Assembly (NCBI GenBank): GCA_007745635.1
Contig: CP036272.1
Coordinates: forward strand, 2,027,900-2,091,899
Source of the DNA: Stieleria bergensis
GTDB taxonomy: Bacteria; Planctomycetota; Planctomycetia; Pirellulales; Pirellulaceae
Length of the DNA: 64,000 nt
Direction: 5' to 3'
Positions 25,563 through 34,959 of this stretch are shown here, piece after piece. Each line of letters starts with the position of its first letter. Position 1 is the stretch's first letter. Below the pieces are notes generated by a model that was given only the letters and a program-made list of their open reading frames with translations, did no database searches and had not been told where the DNA came from. A program made the translations under genes and the position numbers.

Positions 25563-28181
25563 GTGGATCGCCGTACCCAAACCTTTCTGCTTGCGTCTGC
25601 AGCCTTTCTCTTTTTCTACCTGTACCTTCGTTCTCAATTGGTGCCTCAAGAGGACCTCGCGAACAACGAGCAAAAGGCTGCTCAGGTAGATCAGCCGAAC
25701 ATTGGCGAGCAAGCCCCTGAAAACCAAACGCCCATTGAAAACGAGGTCACCTCGACCGACGTTCCGGAGTCTTGGTACACCCTGGGTTCGTTCGATCCCA
25801 AGGCTGGCGGGCACAATCTGTTGGTGACATTCACCAACCGAGGCGGCGCGATTGAACGCGTTGAACTGGTGCGCCGCAAAGACGGCGATGTCGCAGGCCC
25901 CCTGGAATATCGCCGGATTGACACCCGCAGCGGTTACCTCGGCTACTTGGCGTTGCGCTCAGCAGAGGACATGGATGGGGTCCGCGTGAACTTGGTTGCC
26001 CCGGGCACTCCGGCCAGTTTGGCCAAGGCTAAATCAGGTGAGACCGGGTTGTTGGTCGGCGACATCATCACCGCCATCAACGGTGTCACGGTGGCGGATA
26101 AAGCCTCCGCTGCAGACGTGCTGGCCAAGACAAAACCAGACCAAGAGATCGCCATCGAAGTGCTGCGTCCAAGCAAGCAGGCGACCGCAGCGCCAACTGA
26201 GACCAAAACAGAAGAAACTGCCGAAGACATAGACGAAGAAACTGGCGAAGAAGTTGGCGAAGACATAGACGAAGAAGCTGGCGGTGACGACGAAGCCAGT
26301 TCGGAAGAAAAAGCTGACACTGAAGACGAATCAGATGCTGCCAAGAAACAGCAGGTCGCCGGCACGTTGCTTGTCTTCCAAGCCACATTGACGGACCATC
26401 CGTTGGACCTGATCCGCCTGGCGGATGTCGCTGGCGATGATCAAGTGGTGGGTAACCTGACCCGTGCCTCGTGCCTGATGACCTTGGCCAGTGTCGGCAG
26501 GAATCGCATCAAGGTTGGTGAACGCTACATCGAGTCGTTGGGTGCTCCAGAGGATTTGATCTGGGACGCCAAAGTCGAAACCGGCGATGGTGGCGTGCAA
26601 AAGATCATCTTTGAGACCGTTTTGGGCTCACGCAAAATGGAGGGCGTCGGCAAGCCACTGAAGCTGCGACGATCCTATGCCATTACGCCTGGCAGTTACG
26701 TGATTGATATGGATGTCGAGGTCATCAACCTTGCAGAGAGCCCGCAAGAAGTTGTTTATCGACTGGACGGCCCCAATGGCGTGACCGCTGAAGGTTGGTG
26801 GTACAGCAACAAAATCAGCCCCAACTGGGGTGGCGCTGCGGCTCGCGATATCGTTTACAACACTGTCGATGACGGCCACCAGCTGATCAGTGGGATGAGT
26901 CTTCTGAAGGCCGGACGCAAGGATCCCAAGAAGACCGAAAAGGGAATCTTTGCCCGCGACAGCAGCGAAGAAGCTCGCCAGTTGAGTTACATCGCCGTCG
27001 ATGCACAGTACTTTGCGGCCTCGTATCTGCCCGCTGGCGATGCCACCTTGATTGACTCCTTCTCGCGAGCGACCGCGACGCTGGTTGCCGATCCAGAAGA
27101 GGTCCCACGCCACCAGGAACGAGCCGTCAACGTGTCGTTCTTTGTCAATGGTCCCGAGGTTCAGCTCGCTGCCGCTGGTCAGGCAGAGGATTCCTTCAAG
27201 CAATCTTTGCGTTTGTATGTCGGTCCCAAAGAACCCACCGAGCTCGCTCAATACGGGATGGACCGCTTTGTCTATTACGGTTGGTTTAGCTTTGTTTCCA
27301 CGCCGCTCTCTTGGTTGTTGCATTTCTTGGTCTGGGGCGTAGGAAACTATGGCCTGGGGGTTGTGCTGCTAACCGTTGTGGTCCGAAGTCTGATGTTCCC
27401 GCTCAGCCGTAACGCGGCCATCAATGCCCAACGCATGCAAGAGCTGGCACCACAGATGAAAAAGATTGCTGAAAAGTACAAAGACGACATGGAAGGTCGG
27501 ATGCGTGCCCAGCAAGCCTTGCAGCGCAAAGTGGGCTTCAACCCGTTGGCCGGTTGTTTGCCAATGGTGTTGCAGTTGCCAATCTTCATGGGCTTGTATC
27601 GAGCCTTGTCGGTGGACATCGATTTGCGGCAAAAGCCCTTGTGGGATCCCAACGGCTGGGCCTCCAACATGGCGGCACCCGATCAACTCTACTTCTGGGC
27701 CGACTGGATGCCCGAGTGGTTCTCTGGTCGCGGCACCGGCTGGCTAGGTCCCTACATGAACATCTTGCCATTGTTTGTTGTCGCCTTGTTCTTGACGCAG
27801 CAAAAAATGTTCATGCCTCCTGCCACCGATGAACAGCAAGCCATGACCCAAAAGGTGATGACGTTCATGACCCTGTTCATGGGCCTGTTCTTCTTTAAAG
27901 TTCCCGCAGGGCTGTGTGTTTACTTCATTGCCAGTAGCACCTGGGGCATCTGCGAGCGTCTGCTCGTGAAGCGTACTTTGCCAAGTGGCAAGCACTTCGA
28001 TCTGGACGATGATGATGGCGTCATTGACGTGGTGGCGACCAGTAAGTCCAGCAAGCAGAAATCCGGTGGCTTGCTAGGGCTGGCGGAGAAGTTGGCCGAC
28101 AAGGTCAATCAAAAGGAGCCGGAGCCTCCTAAGTTGCCGCCGGGCAAACGCAAGCGACCACCGCAAAAGAAAAAGAACTAG
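25563..28181 (+). CDS. yidC: Membrane protein insertase YidC with an inserted PDZ-like domain
   Basis: YidC inserts and folds inner-membrane proteins, alone or with SecYEG. The 872-residue protein is much longer than E. coli YidC (548). It starts GTG-GAT-CGC with GGAA upstream and has the first membrane helix at 8-22. The periplasmic domain begins around 85, is broken by a PDZ-like unit (about 127-203, GLLVGDIITAINGVTV) and an acidic Glu/Asp/Thr linker (about 212-262), then resumes to about 560. The insertase core follows (YGLGVVLLTVVVRSLMFPLS with the groove Arg; FNPLAGCLPMVLQLPIFMGL). The C-terminal tail is Lys/Pro-rich and could touch ribosomes. The repeats in the acidic linker arise from a 36-bp-scale DNA duplication. 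Confidence 0.95.
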   Translation: MDRRTQTFLLASAAFLFFYLYLRSQLVPQEDLANNEQKAAQVDQPNIGEQAPENQTPIENEVTSTDVPESWYTLGSFDPKAGGHNLLVTFTNRGGAIERVELVRRKDGDVAGPLEYRRIDTRSGYLGYLALRSAEDMDGVRVNLVAPGTPASLAKAKSGETGLLVGDIITAINGVTVADKASAADVLAKTKPDQEIAIEVLRPSKQATAAPTETKTEETAEDIDEETGEEVGEDIDEEAGGDDEASSEEKADTEDESDAAKKQQVAGTLLVFQATLTDHPLDLIRLADVAGDDQVVGNLTRASCLMTLASVGRNRIKVGERYIESLGAPEDLIWDAKVETGDGGVQKIIFETVLGSRKMEGVGKPLKLRRSYAITPGSYVIDMDVEVINLAESPQEVVYRLDGPNGVTAEGWWYSNKISPNWGGAAARDIVYNTVDDGHQLISGMSLLKAGRKDPKKTEKGIFARDSSEEARQLSYIAVDAQYFAASYLPAGDATLIDSFSRATATLVADPEEVPRHQERAVNVSFFVNGPEVQLAAAGQAEDSFKQSLRLYVGPKEPTELAQYGMDRFVYYGWFSFVSTPLSWLLHFLVWGVGNYGLGVVLLTVVVRSLMFPLSRNAAINAQRMQELAPQMKKIAEKYKDDMEGRMRAQQALQRKVGFNPLAGCLPMVLQLPIFMGLYRALSVDIDLRQKPLWDPNGWASNMAAPDQLYFWADWMPEWFSGRGTGWLGPYMNILPLFVVALFLTQQKMFMPPATDEQQAMTQKVMTFMTLFMGLFFFKVPAGLCVYFIASSTWGICERLLVKRTLPSGKHFDLDDDDGVIDVVATSKSSKQKSGGLLGLAEKLADKVNQKEPEPPKLPPGKRKRPPQKKKN

Positions 28182-28195
28182 CCCGCGTCGACGTT

Positions 28196-28253
28196 GCATC
28201 AGCCGCAGGCTGCTGGTCCCGGTTTTTTGGGACGCAGTTCCCGTGGCTGATGC
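28196..28253. terminator. Shared hairpin between convergent yidC and xthA
   Basis: GCATCAGCC (28196-28204) pairs with GGCTGATGC (28245-28253), enclosing an inner GTCCC/GGGAC hairpin around GGTTTTTT. Both genes end beside it. The structure could stop transcription from either side, although no long T tract follows the outer stem. Confidence 0.5.
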
Positions 28254-28262
28254 CAAAACGGT

Positions 28263-29024
28263 TTAGGCTTCGATTTCCAATTCCACCGGGCAATGATCTG
28301 AACCATAGATGTCATTGCGAATCGTTGCAGAACTGACTTGCGGCATGAAACGCTCGGTGACCCAAAAGTAATCTAAACGCCAGCCAATATTCCGTTCCCT
28401 GGCATTGGATCGGTACGTCCACCAGCTGTACTGATCGGGCTGATCACAGAAGTGCCGGAAAGAATCGACAAATCCGGCGGCTTCGATTTGATCCATCCCA
28501 GCCCGTTCTTGCTCTGAAAATCCAGCGTTCTTGCGGTTGGCTTTCGGATTGGCCAAGTCGATCTCCTTGTGCGAGCAGTTGAGGTCGCCACAAAAGATCA
28601 CTGGCTTTCGGCGTTTGAGCTTTTTGACATAGTCCAGAAAGTCAACGTCCCATTGCATGCGATAATCTAACCGTGCGAGGCCACGCTGGGCATTGGGCGT
28701 GTAAACATTCACCAGGTGAAACTGATCGAAGGTGGCGGTGACAACACGGCCCTCTTGGTCATGTTCTTCGATGCCAATGCCCAGGCTTGTTTTTTGCGGT
28801 TCGATCAGGCTCCAGATCGTCGTGCCGCTGTAGCCCTTCTTGACCGCGCAGTTCCAGGTCTGGTGGTAGCCGAGTGCCTCTGCCCAGCTGACATCAACCT
28901 GCTCGGGTTGGGCCTTGGTTTCCTGAAGACAAATCACGTCAGGTCGTTCGGTTTCGACGTAGTCGCGAAACCCCTTGTCCATTGCGGCCCGAATTCCGTT
29001 GACGTTCCAAGAAGTTAATTTCAT
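28263..29024 (-). CDS. xthA: Exodeoxyribonuclease III (AP endonuclease)
   Basis: Cleaves DNA 5' to abasic sites and removes 3' blocking groups in base-excision repair. The 253-residue protein has the EEP-family motifs in order: LTSWNVNGIRAA, DVICLQETKA (Mg-binding Glu), VNVYTPNAQ, IFCGDLNCSH, GWRLDYFWVTE and GSDHCPVELEI (catalytic His). The length is normal. The frame opens 8 codons earlier at 29048, but MKLTSWNVNG is the standard start. It converges on yidC and is divergent from the DUF1080 gene across about 357 bp, which contains no other gene. Confidence 0.95.
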   Translation of the reverse strand: MKLTSWNVNGIRAAMDKGFRDYVETERPDVICLQETKAQPEQVDVSWAEALGYHQTWNCAVKKGYSGTTIWSLIEPQKTSLGIGIEEHDQEGRVVTATFDQFHLVNVYTPNAQRGLARLDYRMQWDVDFLDYVKKLKRRKPVIFCGDLNCSHKEIDLANPKANRKNAGFSEQERAGMDQIEAAGFVDSFRHFCDQPDQYSWWTYRSNARERNIGWRLDYFWVTERFMPQVSSATIRNDIYGSDHCPVELEIEA

Positions 29025-29381
29025 TGATCTTGTCGTGTTGCATAACATTGAAAACGTGAGCCAGAATTCTAGCTTTCACCAGCGGTTTGCAACAGGACAG
29101 AGGCTGTGATCGACAGCGAGCCGGACGTGGCTTCTCTTTGCCTCGCCTCGGCTTCATTTCCCTGGCACATTGATCCCCTGTGTGGTGGTGGCGGTCGAGT
29201 GGTGGGGTGAGCGATGGGGGCCCTTCTTGGACTGAAAGAGGTGATTTCGATGCCTGAGTCACCATTGGATGCTGCTGTGCTGGTTGCCGCAGCTTGACAG
29301 ACTATAATGCTGGACCCAAATCAGCGATTGGCTGATCACTGCCCCCCATCCATTGCTTCCCACACCGAGGTTGGTTTTCCA

Positions 29382-30068
29382 ATGCGACTGTTTCGATTTG
29401 TTCCCGCTTGCTTGCTTCTTGCATTCCTCGCCGTTCCGGCGGTTTCGACTCATGCCGAGGGGCCATGGAAGTCCTTGTTTGATGGCAAGTCACTCGATGG
29501 CTGGGCTGTTAAAAGCGGCTTTGCCACTTACAAAATTGAAGAAGGAGGCGTGATCGTCGGCACCACAGCCGAAGGAAGCCCGAACTCCTTCCTGACCACC
29601 GAAGAGCAATTCGGTGACTTTGAATTGGAATTCGAAGTCAAGGTCGACAACGGACTGAACTCAGGGGTGCAGATTCGTTCGTTGCTCAAAGATGTTGAAA
29701 ACAAAAACAGTCACGGCGGCCGCTTGTACGGACCGCAGGTGGAGATCGAGGCGGGACCTGGACAGGCCGGCTTCATTTATGGTGAAGCGACCGGTCGCGG
29801 TTGGTTGTCTCCGGAGCCAAAGTCGAAGGACAAAGCCGTCAATCAGCACGACTATTTCAAGAACAACGAATGGAACCAATACCGCGTCGTTGCCAAAGGT
29901 GCGAACATCAAGGTCTGGATCAACGGTCAACAAATCTGTGATCTAACCGACGAAGAGATCTTCAAGACGCATCCCAAAGGATCGTTCGGGTTGCAGGTGC
30001 ACGGCATCGGCAAGAAAGCAGGCCCATTTGAAGTGCGTTGGCGTAACCTGAAAATCAAATCGATCTAA
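29382..30068 (+). CDS. Secreted DUF1080 (3-keto-disaccharide hydrolase-like) protein
   Basis: 228 residues beginning with a clear signal peptide (MRLFRFVPACLLLAFLAVPA, cleaved near THAEG). The rest is one DUF1080 jelly-roll domain: WKSLFDGKSLDGWAVKSG, NSFLTTEEQFGDFELEFEVK in part, LNSGVQIRS, GPQVEIEAG, EWNQYRVVAKGANIKVWING and IGLQVHG-like FGLQVHGIGKKAGPFEVRWRNLKI. Members occur in large numbers in planctomycetes and some act on 3-keto-glycosides. Start: ATG 29382 with GAGG upstream, rather than the earlier ATG 29307. It is monocistronic. Confidence 0.9.
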   Translation: MRLFRFVPACLLLAFLAVPAVSTHAEGPWKSLFDGKSLDGWAVKSGFATYKIEEGGVIVGTTAEGSPNSFLTTEEQFGDFELEFEVKVDNGLNSGVQIRSLLKDVENKNSHGGRLYGPQVEIEAGPGQAGFIYGEATGRGWLSPEPKSKDKAVNQHDYFKNNEWNQYRVVAKGANIKVWINGQQICDLTDEEIFKTHPKGSFGLQVHGIGKKAGPFEVRWRNLKIKSI

Positions 30069-30240
30069 GCTTGCCTGACCACTTTCGCGAAGACGTTGCC
30101 AGCCTCGTCTCGGTGTCAACCTGAGGAGTGATTTCTAGACAGTCACTGAGCAGGAAAACGGGACGGGGCGATGTCGTTTGGTGATCTGCTGCGCGACAAC
30201 GTGGTGGATCATCGGCTGTTTCAGATGGCAGTCCACGCTG

Positions 30241-30285
30241 GGACGCTCTGGCTGGACGCTCTGGCTGGGCATTCTGGCTGGGCAC
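30241..30285 (+). repeat. 13-bp tandem repeat (about 3.5 copies)
   Basis: GGACGCTCTGGCT occurs twice (30241-30266), then a variant GGGCATTCTGGCT (30267-30279) and part of a fourth. It lies between the DUF1080 gene and the end of the leftward ABC ATPase gene. The unit length equals that of the unrelated minisatellite at 52004. Confidence 0.7.
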
Positions 30286-30287
30286 CA

Positions 30288-31196
30288 TCACTGCACGCTG
30301 GCTTGATACCAACCGTTTGGCTGTTGATTGATGGCCACGTTGGTCGAGAAGAGTTGGCTCATGCGTTCCTTTGTCAGCGCTGCTTGCTTGGCTCCGTCAA
30401 AGACGACTCGGCCTTGGTCCAGCAGCACCACGTGCTGCATCGCCGGTGGAATTTCATCCACGTGATGAGTCACCAGCAGAATGGTCATGGTATCCTGATC
30501 GACGAGGTCAGCGAGAATGCTGGTGAATTCAGCTTTGGCGGCGATGTCTAAACCGCTGGTCGGTTCATCGAGAACGAAGATCTCTGGTTCGTGGACAATC
30601 GCGCGTGCAATCAGCGTGCGTCGCCGTTCACCAGTGCTCAGGGTCATGACTTTGCGGTGTTCATAATCACCGATGTTGACCCGCGAGATCGCACGGTCAA
30701 TCTGATCCTGCATCCGTTGGTTTAATTGGGGGCCAAAGCGATGCAGTCGTGTCGCCGTGAAGCCGCTTGCGATCGCTTGACGAACGGTCATTTGACCGGT
30801 TCGTCCATGACCGAATTCCGAATCCAGGATCGGTGTAACCACTCCCATACGTCGCCGCAGTTGCTGGACTTCCCATTCGCTTTCACCCAGAATCAGGACG
30901 TCGCCCTGCGTGCCGTCAGCGTGGATCGACGGGTAGAAGTCTCGTGTCAGGAGTTTCAGCAGTGAACTTTTTCCTGATCCATTGGGGCCCAGCACAGCGG
31001 TATGCCTGCCACAGGGAACGGTCAATGACAGATCGTTCAAGATGATGGTTTGTTCACGACGAACCGTGACGCCGCTGATCTTTAATAACGCAGTTTCCAA
31101 GGTCGACAGGCGAATTGAGGGAGCGAATCGCGTCCATGAATCACCCGATCCATGCGTAGCGGTCTGCAGAATACCGGTTGTGGCAGTGACTGGCAA
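30288..31196 (-). CDS. ABC transporter ATP-binding protein
   Basis: 302 residues with one ATPase domain: Walker A GPNGSGKSSL (about 73-82), Q-loop region MGVVTP, signature LSTGERRRTLIARAI, Walker B IFVLDEPTSGLD and the H-switch LLVTHHVDEI. The slightly odd LSTGE signature and the wide spacing before it resemble the ModF/YlmA-type cytoplasmic ATPases. No permease gene adjoins it, so its partner and substrate are unknown; it might pair in trans with an orphan permease. About 38 residues precede the domain, so the true start may be later than 31196. Confidence 0.85.
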   Translation of the reverse strand: MPVTATTGILQTATHGSGDSWTRFAPSIRLSTLETALLKISGVTVRREQTIILNDLSLTVPCGRHTAVLGPNGSGKSSLLKLLTRDFYPSIHADGTQGDVLILGESEWEVQQLRRRMGVVTPILDSEFGHGRTGQMTVRQAIASGFTATRLHRFGPQLNQRMQDQIDRAISRVNIGDYEHRKVMTLSTGERRRTLIARAIVHEPEIFVLDEPTSGLDIAAKAEFTSILADLVDQDTMTILLVTHHVDEIPPAMQHVVLLDQGRVVFDGAKQAALTKERMSQLFSTNVAINQQPNGWYQASVQ

Positions 31197-31396
31197 TTTA
31201 CCTAGCGCTCAGCGTACAATAGAACCTGGAAAAACTGCGTTGCCTCTCCAGCGTGATCCATGCTCTTTGCAGCGGCATTTCGTTCGCTGGTGATCGATGC
31301 GATGGCACGTTTGCAACTCCACTGCATTTCAACCATGCATTTTTTCCCTGTGCCCTCCCCTCCTCTTCAAGTCTCTGACCCACTGACGATCGCCTC

Positions 31397-33025
31397 ATGA
31401 AAGACTCTTCCTGCCCCACACCTGTTGTGATGAAACAGGTTTGTGCTGTTGCTCGTTTGCCTCGTGACTGTTCGCGAAATGGTTGTGCACTGTTTTCTAG
31501 AGGGTTGATCGCAGTGCTGTCGGTGGTCTTGTTTCAAGCAACCGGATTTGCTCAATCAGGTGATCGCGAGCAAACGCCACGGCCCAACATTGTGATGATC
31601 GCTGTCGATGACTTGAACGATTGGATTGAACCGCTGCAGGGCCATCCGCAAGTCAAGACGCCACACATGGCTCGCCTAGCCGAACGCGGTGTGACGTTTA
31701 CCAACGCACATTGTCAAGCTCCGCTCTGCAATCCTAGTCGAACGTCATTGATGACCGGGCGGCGACCGACCAGCACAGGGGTTTATGGCTTGCAGCCATG
31801 GATTCGTAACGTGGATGAACTAAAGGGCTTGGTGACCATGCCCCAGTACTTTGGTCAACATGGTTACAAAACATTGCTCGGTGGCAAGATTCATCATGGA
31901 GCCAATGGGCGACGCAAAGGCAAAGAGTTGGAAGCCGATGTTTGGGGCCCCCCAGCAAGTGTTGGTGCCAAGCCCAAGCAGAAACTGATTCCACCCACGC
32001 CCGGAGGCAATCATCCGTTGATGGACTGGGGAACCTTTCCACACCGGGATCAAGAGAAAGGTGACTGGGCGGTCGCGTCTTGGGCAGTGGACCAACTGGA
32101 ACAGCTGGGCAAGCAGCGCGATTCCGATCAACCCTTCTTCCTGGCTGCTGGATTCTTTCTGCCCCACGTGCCCTGTTATGTAACGCAAAAATGGTACGAC
32201 ATGTATCCCGAAGAGTCGCTGGTGATGCCTCCACTGCTGGCTTCGGACCGGGAAGATACGCCAGATTCGTCTTGGTACATCCACTGGGATTTGCCCGAGC
32301 CACGCACAAGCTGGTTGCGGGAGAACAACCAGCTCAAGAATCTGACGCGTTCCTATCTGGCCTCCGTCAGCTTTGTCGATAGCCAAGTCGGCCGCGTTCT
32401 TGATGGTATCGAACAAGCGGGCTTAAGTGATTCGACGATTGTTGTTCTGTGGGGTGACCATGGCTATCACATGGGTGAAAAGGCGATCTCGGGCAAGAAC
32501 AGCCTCTGGCGCCATGGCACACGCGTGCCGTTGATCATTTCGGTGCCACCAGGATTGACATCCTTCAACACGCAACTGGATGCCAAATGCAATCAGCCCG
32601 CCGAGCTATTGGATTTGTACGTCACGCTCTCTCATTTAACTGGCCTTCCCATTCCGGACGGACAAGAGGGAATCAGCTTGGTGCCACAGTTGCAGGACGT
32701 TCAACAGCATCGTGAGCGACCTGCGATCTGCACACACAATGCCGGCAATCACTCCGTTTGCGATACCAAGTGGCGCTACATTGTTTATGCCGATGGGCAG
32801 CAAGAACTCTATGACACGCAAGCCGACCCGTTTGAGCATCACAATTTGATCAAACACAACGCTGTTGCGTCTGAGCATCAGGCCGTTGTCAAACATCTAC
32901 GTTCATTCTTGCCGAAAAAGGAATTGCCGTTGGCTCCCGGAAGTGCGGCTCGGATTTTGGAAAAGCGAGCCGATGGTTTCTACTGGCAGGACAAGAAAAT
33001 TGTGCCGGAGGATTCGGTGCGCTAG
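31397..33025 (+). CDS. Sulfatase, iduronate-2-sulfatase-like
   Basis: 542 residues. A signal-like helix lies at about 34-52 (GLIAVLSVVLFQATGFA). The alkaline-phosphatase-fold sulfatase domain starts at RPNIVMIAVDDLNDW (metal-binding Asp pair). The modification site is CNPSRTSLMTGRRP, a CxPSR motif whose Cys (about 115) would become formylglycine, so an anaerobic- or FGE-type maturase is needed elsewhere. WGDHGYHMGEK and the later HGTRVPLIISVPPG complete the family pattern. In marine planctomycetes such enzymes desulfate algal polysaccharides. The start could instead be ATG 31430. Confidence 0.93.
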   Translation: MKDSSCPTPVVMKQVCAVARLPRDCSRNGCALFSRGLIAVLSVVLFQATGFAQSGDREQTPRPNIVMIAVDDLNDWIEPLQGHPQVKTPHMARLAERGVTFTNAHCQAPLCNPSRTSLMTGRRPTSTGVYGLQPWIRNVDELKGLVTMPQYFGQHGYKTLLGGKIHHGANGRRKGKELEADVWGPPASVGAKPKQKLIPPTPGGNHPLMDWGTFPHRDQEKGDWAVASWAVDQLEQLGKQRDSDQPFFLAAGFFLPHVPCYVTQKWYDMYPEESLVMPPLLASDREDTPDSSWYIHWDLPEPRTSWLRENNQLKNLTRSYLASVSFVDSQVGRVLDGIEQAGLSDSTIVVLWGDHGYHMGEKAISGKNSLWRHGTRVPLIISVPPGLTSFNTQLDAKCNQPAELLDLYVTLSHLTGLPIPDGQEGISLVPQLQDVQQHRERPAICTHNAGNHSVCDTKWRYIVYADGQQELYDTQADPFEHHNLIKHNAVASEHQAVVKHLRSFLPKKELPLAPGSAARILEKRADGFYWQDKKIVPEDSVR

Positions 33026-33390
33026 CGATGGCTTGCCGGTTCAGCGGATCGAGTGAGGTGATCAGCCGCCTTGCGTGAGGGGCGAAGCAAGCATCGGCCT
33101 GCTCTCTCAGGCGGGTGCCGTTCTCTCTCCTGGCCATTGCCCGACAGACTCTCGTTTCTGGCGGGCATCCTCCGTGCGAACGGGTTGGTGGCGAATTATG
33201 ATAGATCAAGCTCGGATGCCATGGCTTGCCCCATGGCCTGCCTCATCGCTTGGCCCGCTGTCGAGAGCTTGTCACCGATTCGGAACTGGCAACGGCAACG
33301 ACTGGCTGCCGTGGGGTGGTTTGTTGCACGCGCCGCGACTGCGTTTGCCAGAGAAGTCCTCGCTGTTTGCCCCTTAATCACCTCTGCCCA
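33026..33390. other. Intergenic region, no gene seen
   Basis: The 365 bases between the sulfatase and the next gene contain only overlapping Arg/Cys-rich open frames. A promoter for the next gene is expected here, but no box stands out. Confidence 0.4.
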
Positions 33391-34137
33391 ATGTCTGTTC
33401 GCTCAAAATTCTCTCGTCGCCGCGTTGCGTTCTGGTGTGGTCTTGGCTTGTTCTGTTTGTCCCGTCGCACCGGTGTGCAGGCGTTTGACGAATTGGCTGC
33501 TAACCTGATGCCGCAGACGACGACGGGTGATTCCCAAACGCAATCGGTTCCAGCAAAACGCACGTCCAAGGAAGTGCACTGGCACTTGGCGTCGAATCGG
33601 ACTTGGCGTTGGTATGAACGCGAGGAGCGAATTGATGGCCATTGGGTTGTGACGGGCATCACCACGCCGATCAAGATCGCCACCGGAGAATCGCTGCAAG
33701 GCGTTGAGGGATACCTCGATGAAGCGATGATCCCCGATTACGTCTTAAATGGCGATGATCAACGTCGCTTAGGGCGTGGAATCGTTGTCGCAGGTGGGGT
33801 GGAAAGTGGACCCGGTACTGTGATTCAACAGGCCAGTGGCGAACAAACTGATCTCGATCCTGCATCCTTGGGAGATGCTTCGCAAGGCGATGCGGGACGT
33901 CCCAGTGCAACACGACGCAGTCGGCACGGTCGCCCACCAAGTCGCTGGCTGAGAAGTTTGAATGCCGACGAATTGCGTCTGTGGTTGGGACGCGTCGACA
34001 TTCAAGTCGCTTATGTCGACGGCATGACCTACTGGACACACCTGACTCGCGACCACGGTTTCGATCCAGAAAAGATTCGCGGTTTGAATGAAGCCGAGCT
34101 CGCCGAGTTGCATGGCGCGGCTCATGAAGGCTATTAA
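33391..34137 (+). CDS. Hypothetical secreted protein
   Basis: 248 residues. The N-terminus (FSRRRVAFWCGLGLFCLSRRTGVQAF) has a signal-like or twin-arginine-like look. The middle shows WHLASNRTWRWYEREERIDGHW in part and the C-terminal part has a Ser/Arg linker followed by SLNADELRLWLGRVDIQVAY and WTHLTRDHGFDPEKIRGL. I recognise no domain. The frame is open from 33226, but the first 55 codons are Cys/Arg-rich and unlike protein; ATG 33391 is preferred. A 22-bp tandem repeat starts at its stop codon. Confidence 0.65.
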   Translation: MSVRSKFSRRRVAFWCGLGLFCLSRRTGVQAFDELAANLMPQTTTGDSQTQSVPAKRTSKEVHWHLASNRTWRWYEREERIDGHWVVTGITTPIKIATGESLQGVEGYLDEAMIPDYVLNGDDQRRLGRGIVVAGGVESGPGTVIQQASGEQTDLDPASLGDASQGDAGRPSATRRSRHGRPPSRWLRSLNADELRLWLGRVDIQVAYVDGMTYWTHLTRDHGFDPEKIRGLNEAELAELHGAAHEGY

Positions 34138-34190
34138 AGCACTGCGACTCAAACGCTAAAGCACTGCGACTCAAACGCTAAAGCACTGCG
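34135..34190 (+). repeat. 22-bp tandem repeat at a gene end
   Basis: The unit TAAAGCACTGCGACTCAAAC plus GC begins exactly at the TAA stop of the upstream gene and is repeated at 34157, with a partial third copy at 34179. Confidence 0.75.
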
Positions 34191-34232
34191 GTTGATGAAG
34201 GCTAAAGCCTTGTGGCAAAGCTCAGTTGCATC

Positions 34233-34604
34233 CTAAATGTCGAAGTTAGGGAATCCAGCATTCGGAGCGGAAGAGTCGGGGTCAGAGACTTGGTCGGTGC
34301 CGGCCTCTGATGCGCTGCCGGCATTGGATGAGGGATGATTCTGCAGGATGTCTTGCAGGTGCCTTGAGGCAGCAAGCATGCCGCAATTGAACCCTGCGGT
34401 CCATTGATCATGATCATTGATCAGTTCCAACTCAATCGCTGGGTAGCTGGTTTCGATTTCCGCTAGCCTGGATTCACTGGGAGCCGTTTGTGGAATGCGG
34501 ATGGCGCGTTCATACCAAACCAAGTCCGAGTACTTCTCCATAATGGCATGCAGCTCAGAGCAGATTTTGTTAACAGCCTCTGTTGTGTAGCTTGCGGTGT
34601 TCAT
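34233..34604 (-). CDS. Hypothetical protein
   Basis: 123 residues, probably cytoplasmic. It begins MNTASYTTEAVNKICSELHA, mostly helical, then has a conserved-looking WTAGFNCGMLAASRHLQDIL stretch and a Ser/Asp/Pro-rich tail. I recognise no family. ATG 34604 is preceded by AAGGGAA at 7-8 bases, so I prefer it to the upstream in-frame start at 34718. The 355 bases upstream, to the DUF2071 gene, contain a short CACCT-CT-AGGTG palindrome and no gene. Confidence 0.65.
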   Translation of the reverse strand: MNTASYTTEAVNKICSELHAIMEKYSDLVWYERAIRIPQTAPSESRLAEIETSYPAIELELINDHDQWTAGFNCGMLAASRHLQDILQNHPSSNAGSASEAGTDQVSDPDSSAPNAGFPNFDI

Positions 34605-34959
34605 CGCGATTCCCTTGGCTGGTGATTGTCCGGCTGGACTTGGGAGTGGGGACTCCGCTGGATAAATGAGCTCGCAGTCGCGGCCAATCACCGTTGTGAA
34701 TATGTTGTCACTTATCAACGCGATGTCGCGCGAAGGAACCGCAGTTGGATTGCGTATGGAAACACATCGTTCGCTTGGGGGAACCGTTTTGCGGCAAATG
34801 CCATCGCTCTAGGGGACGTTTCCTGTGGCGGGCCGCGAAAAAGGCACCTCTAGGTGTGATGTTGGACGCTGGGCCGACACACCGGATCAATCAAACTCTG
34901 GGAACGCATCGTGAAGCAATCGCAATCGTCGATCCGTTCCAGCAGCACGCACGCTTCAG

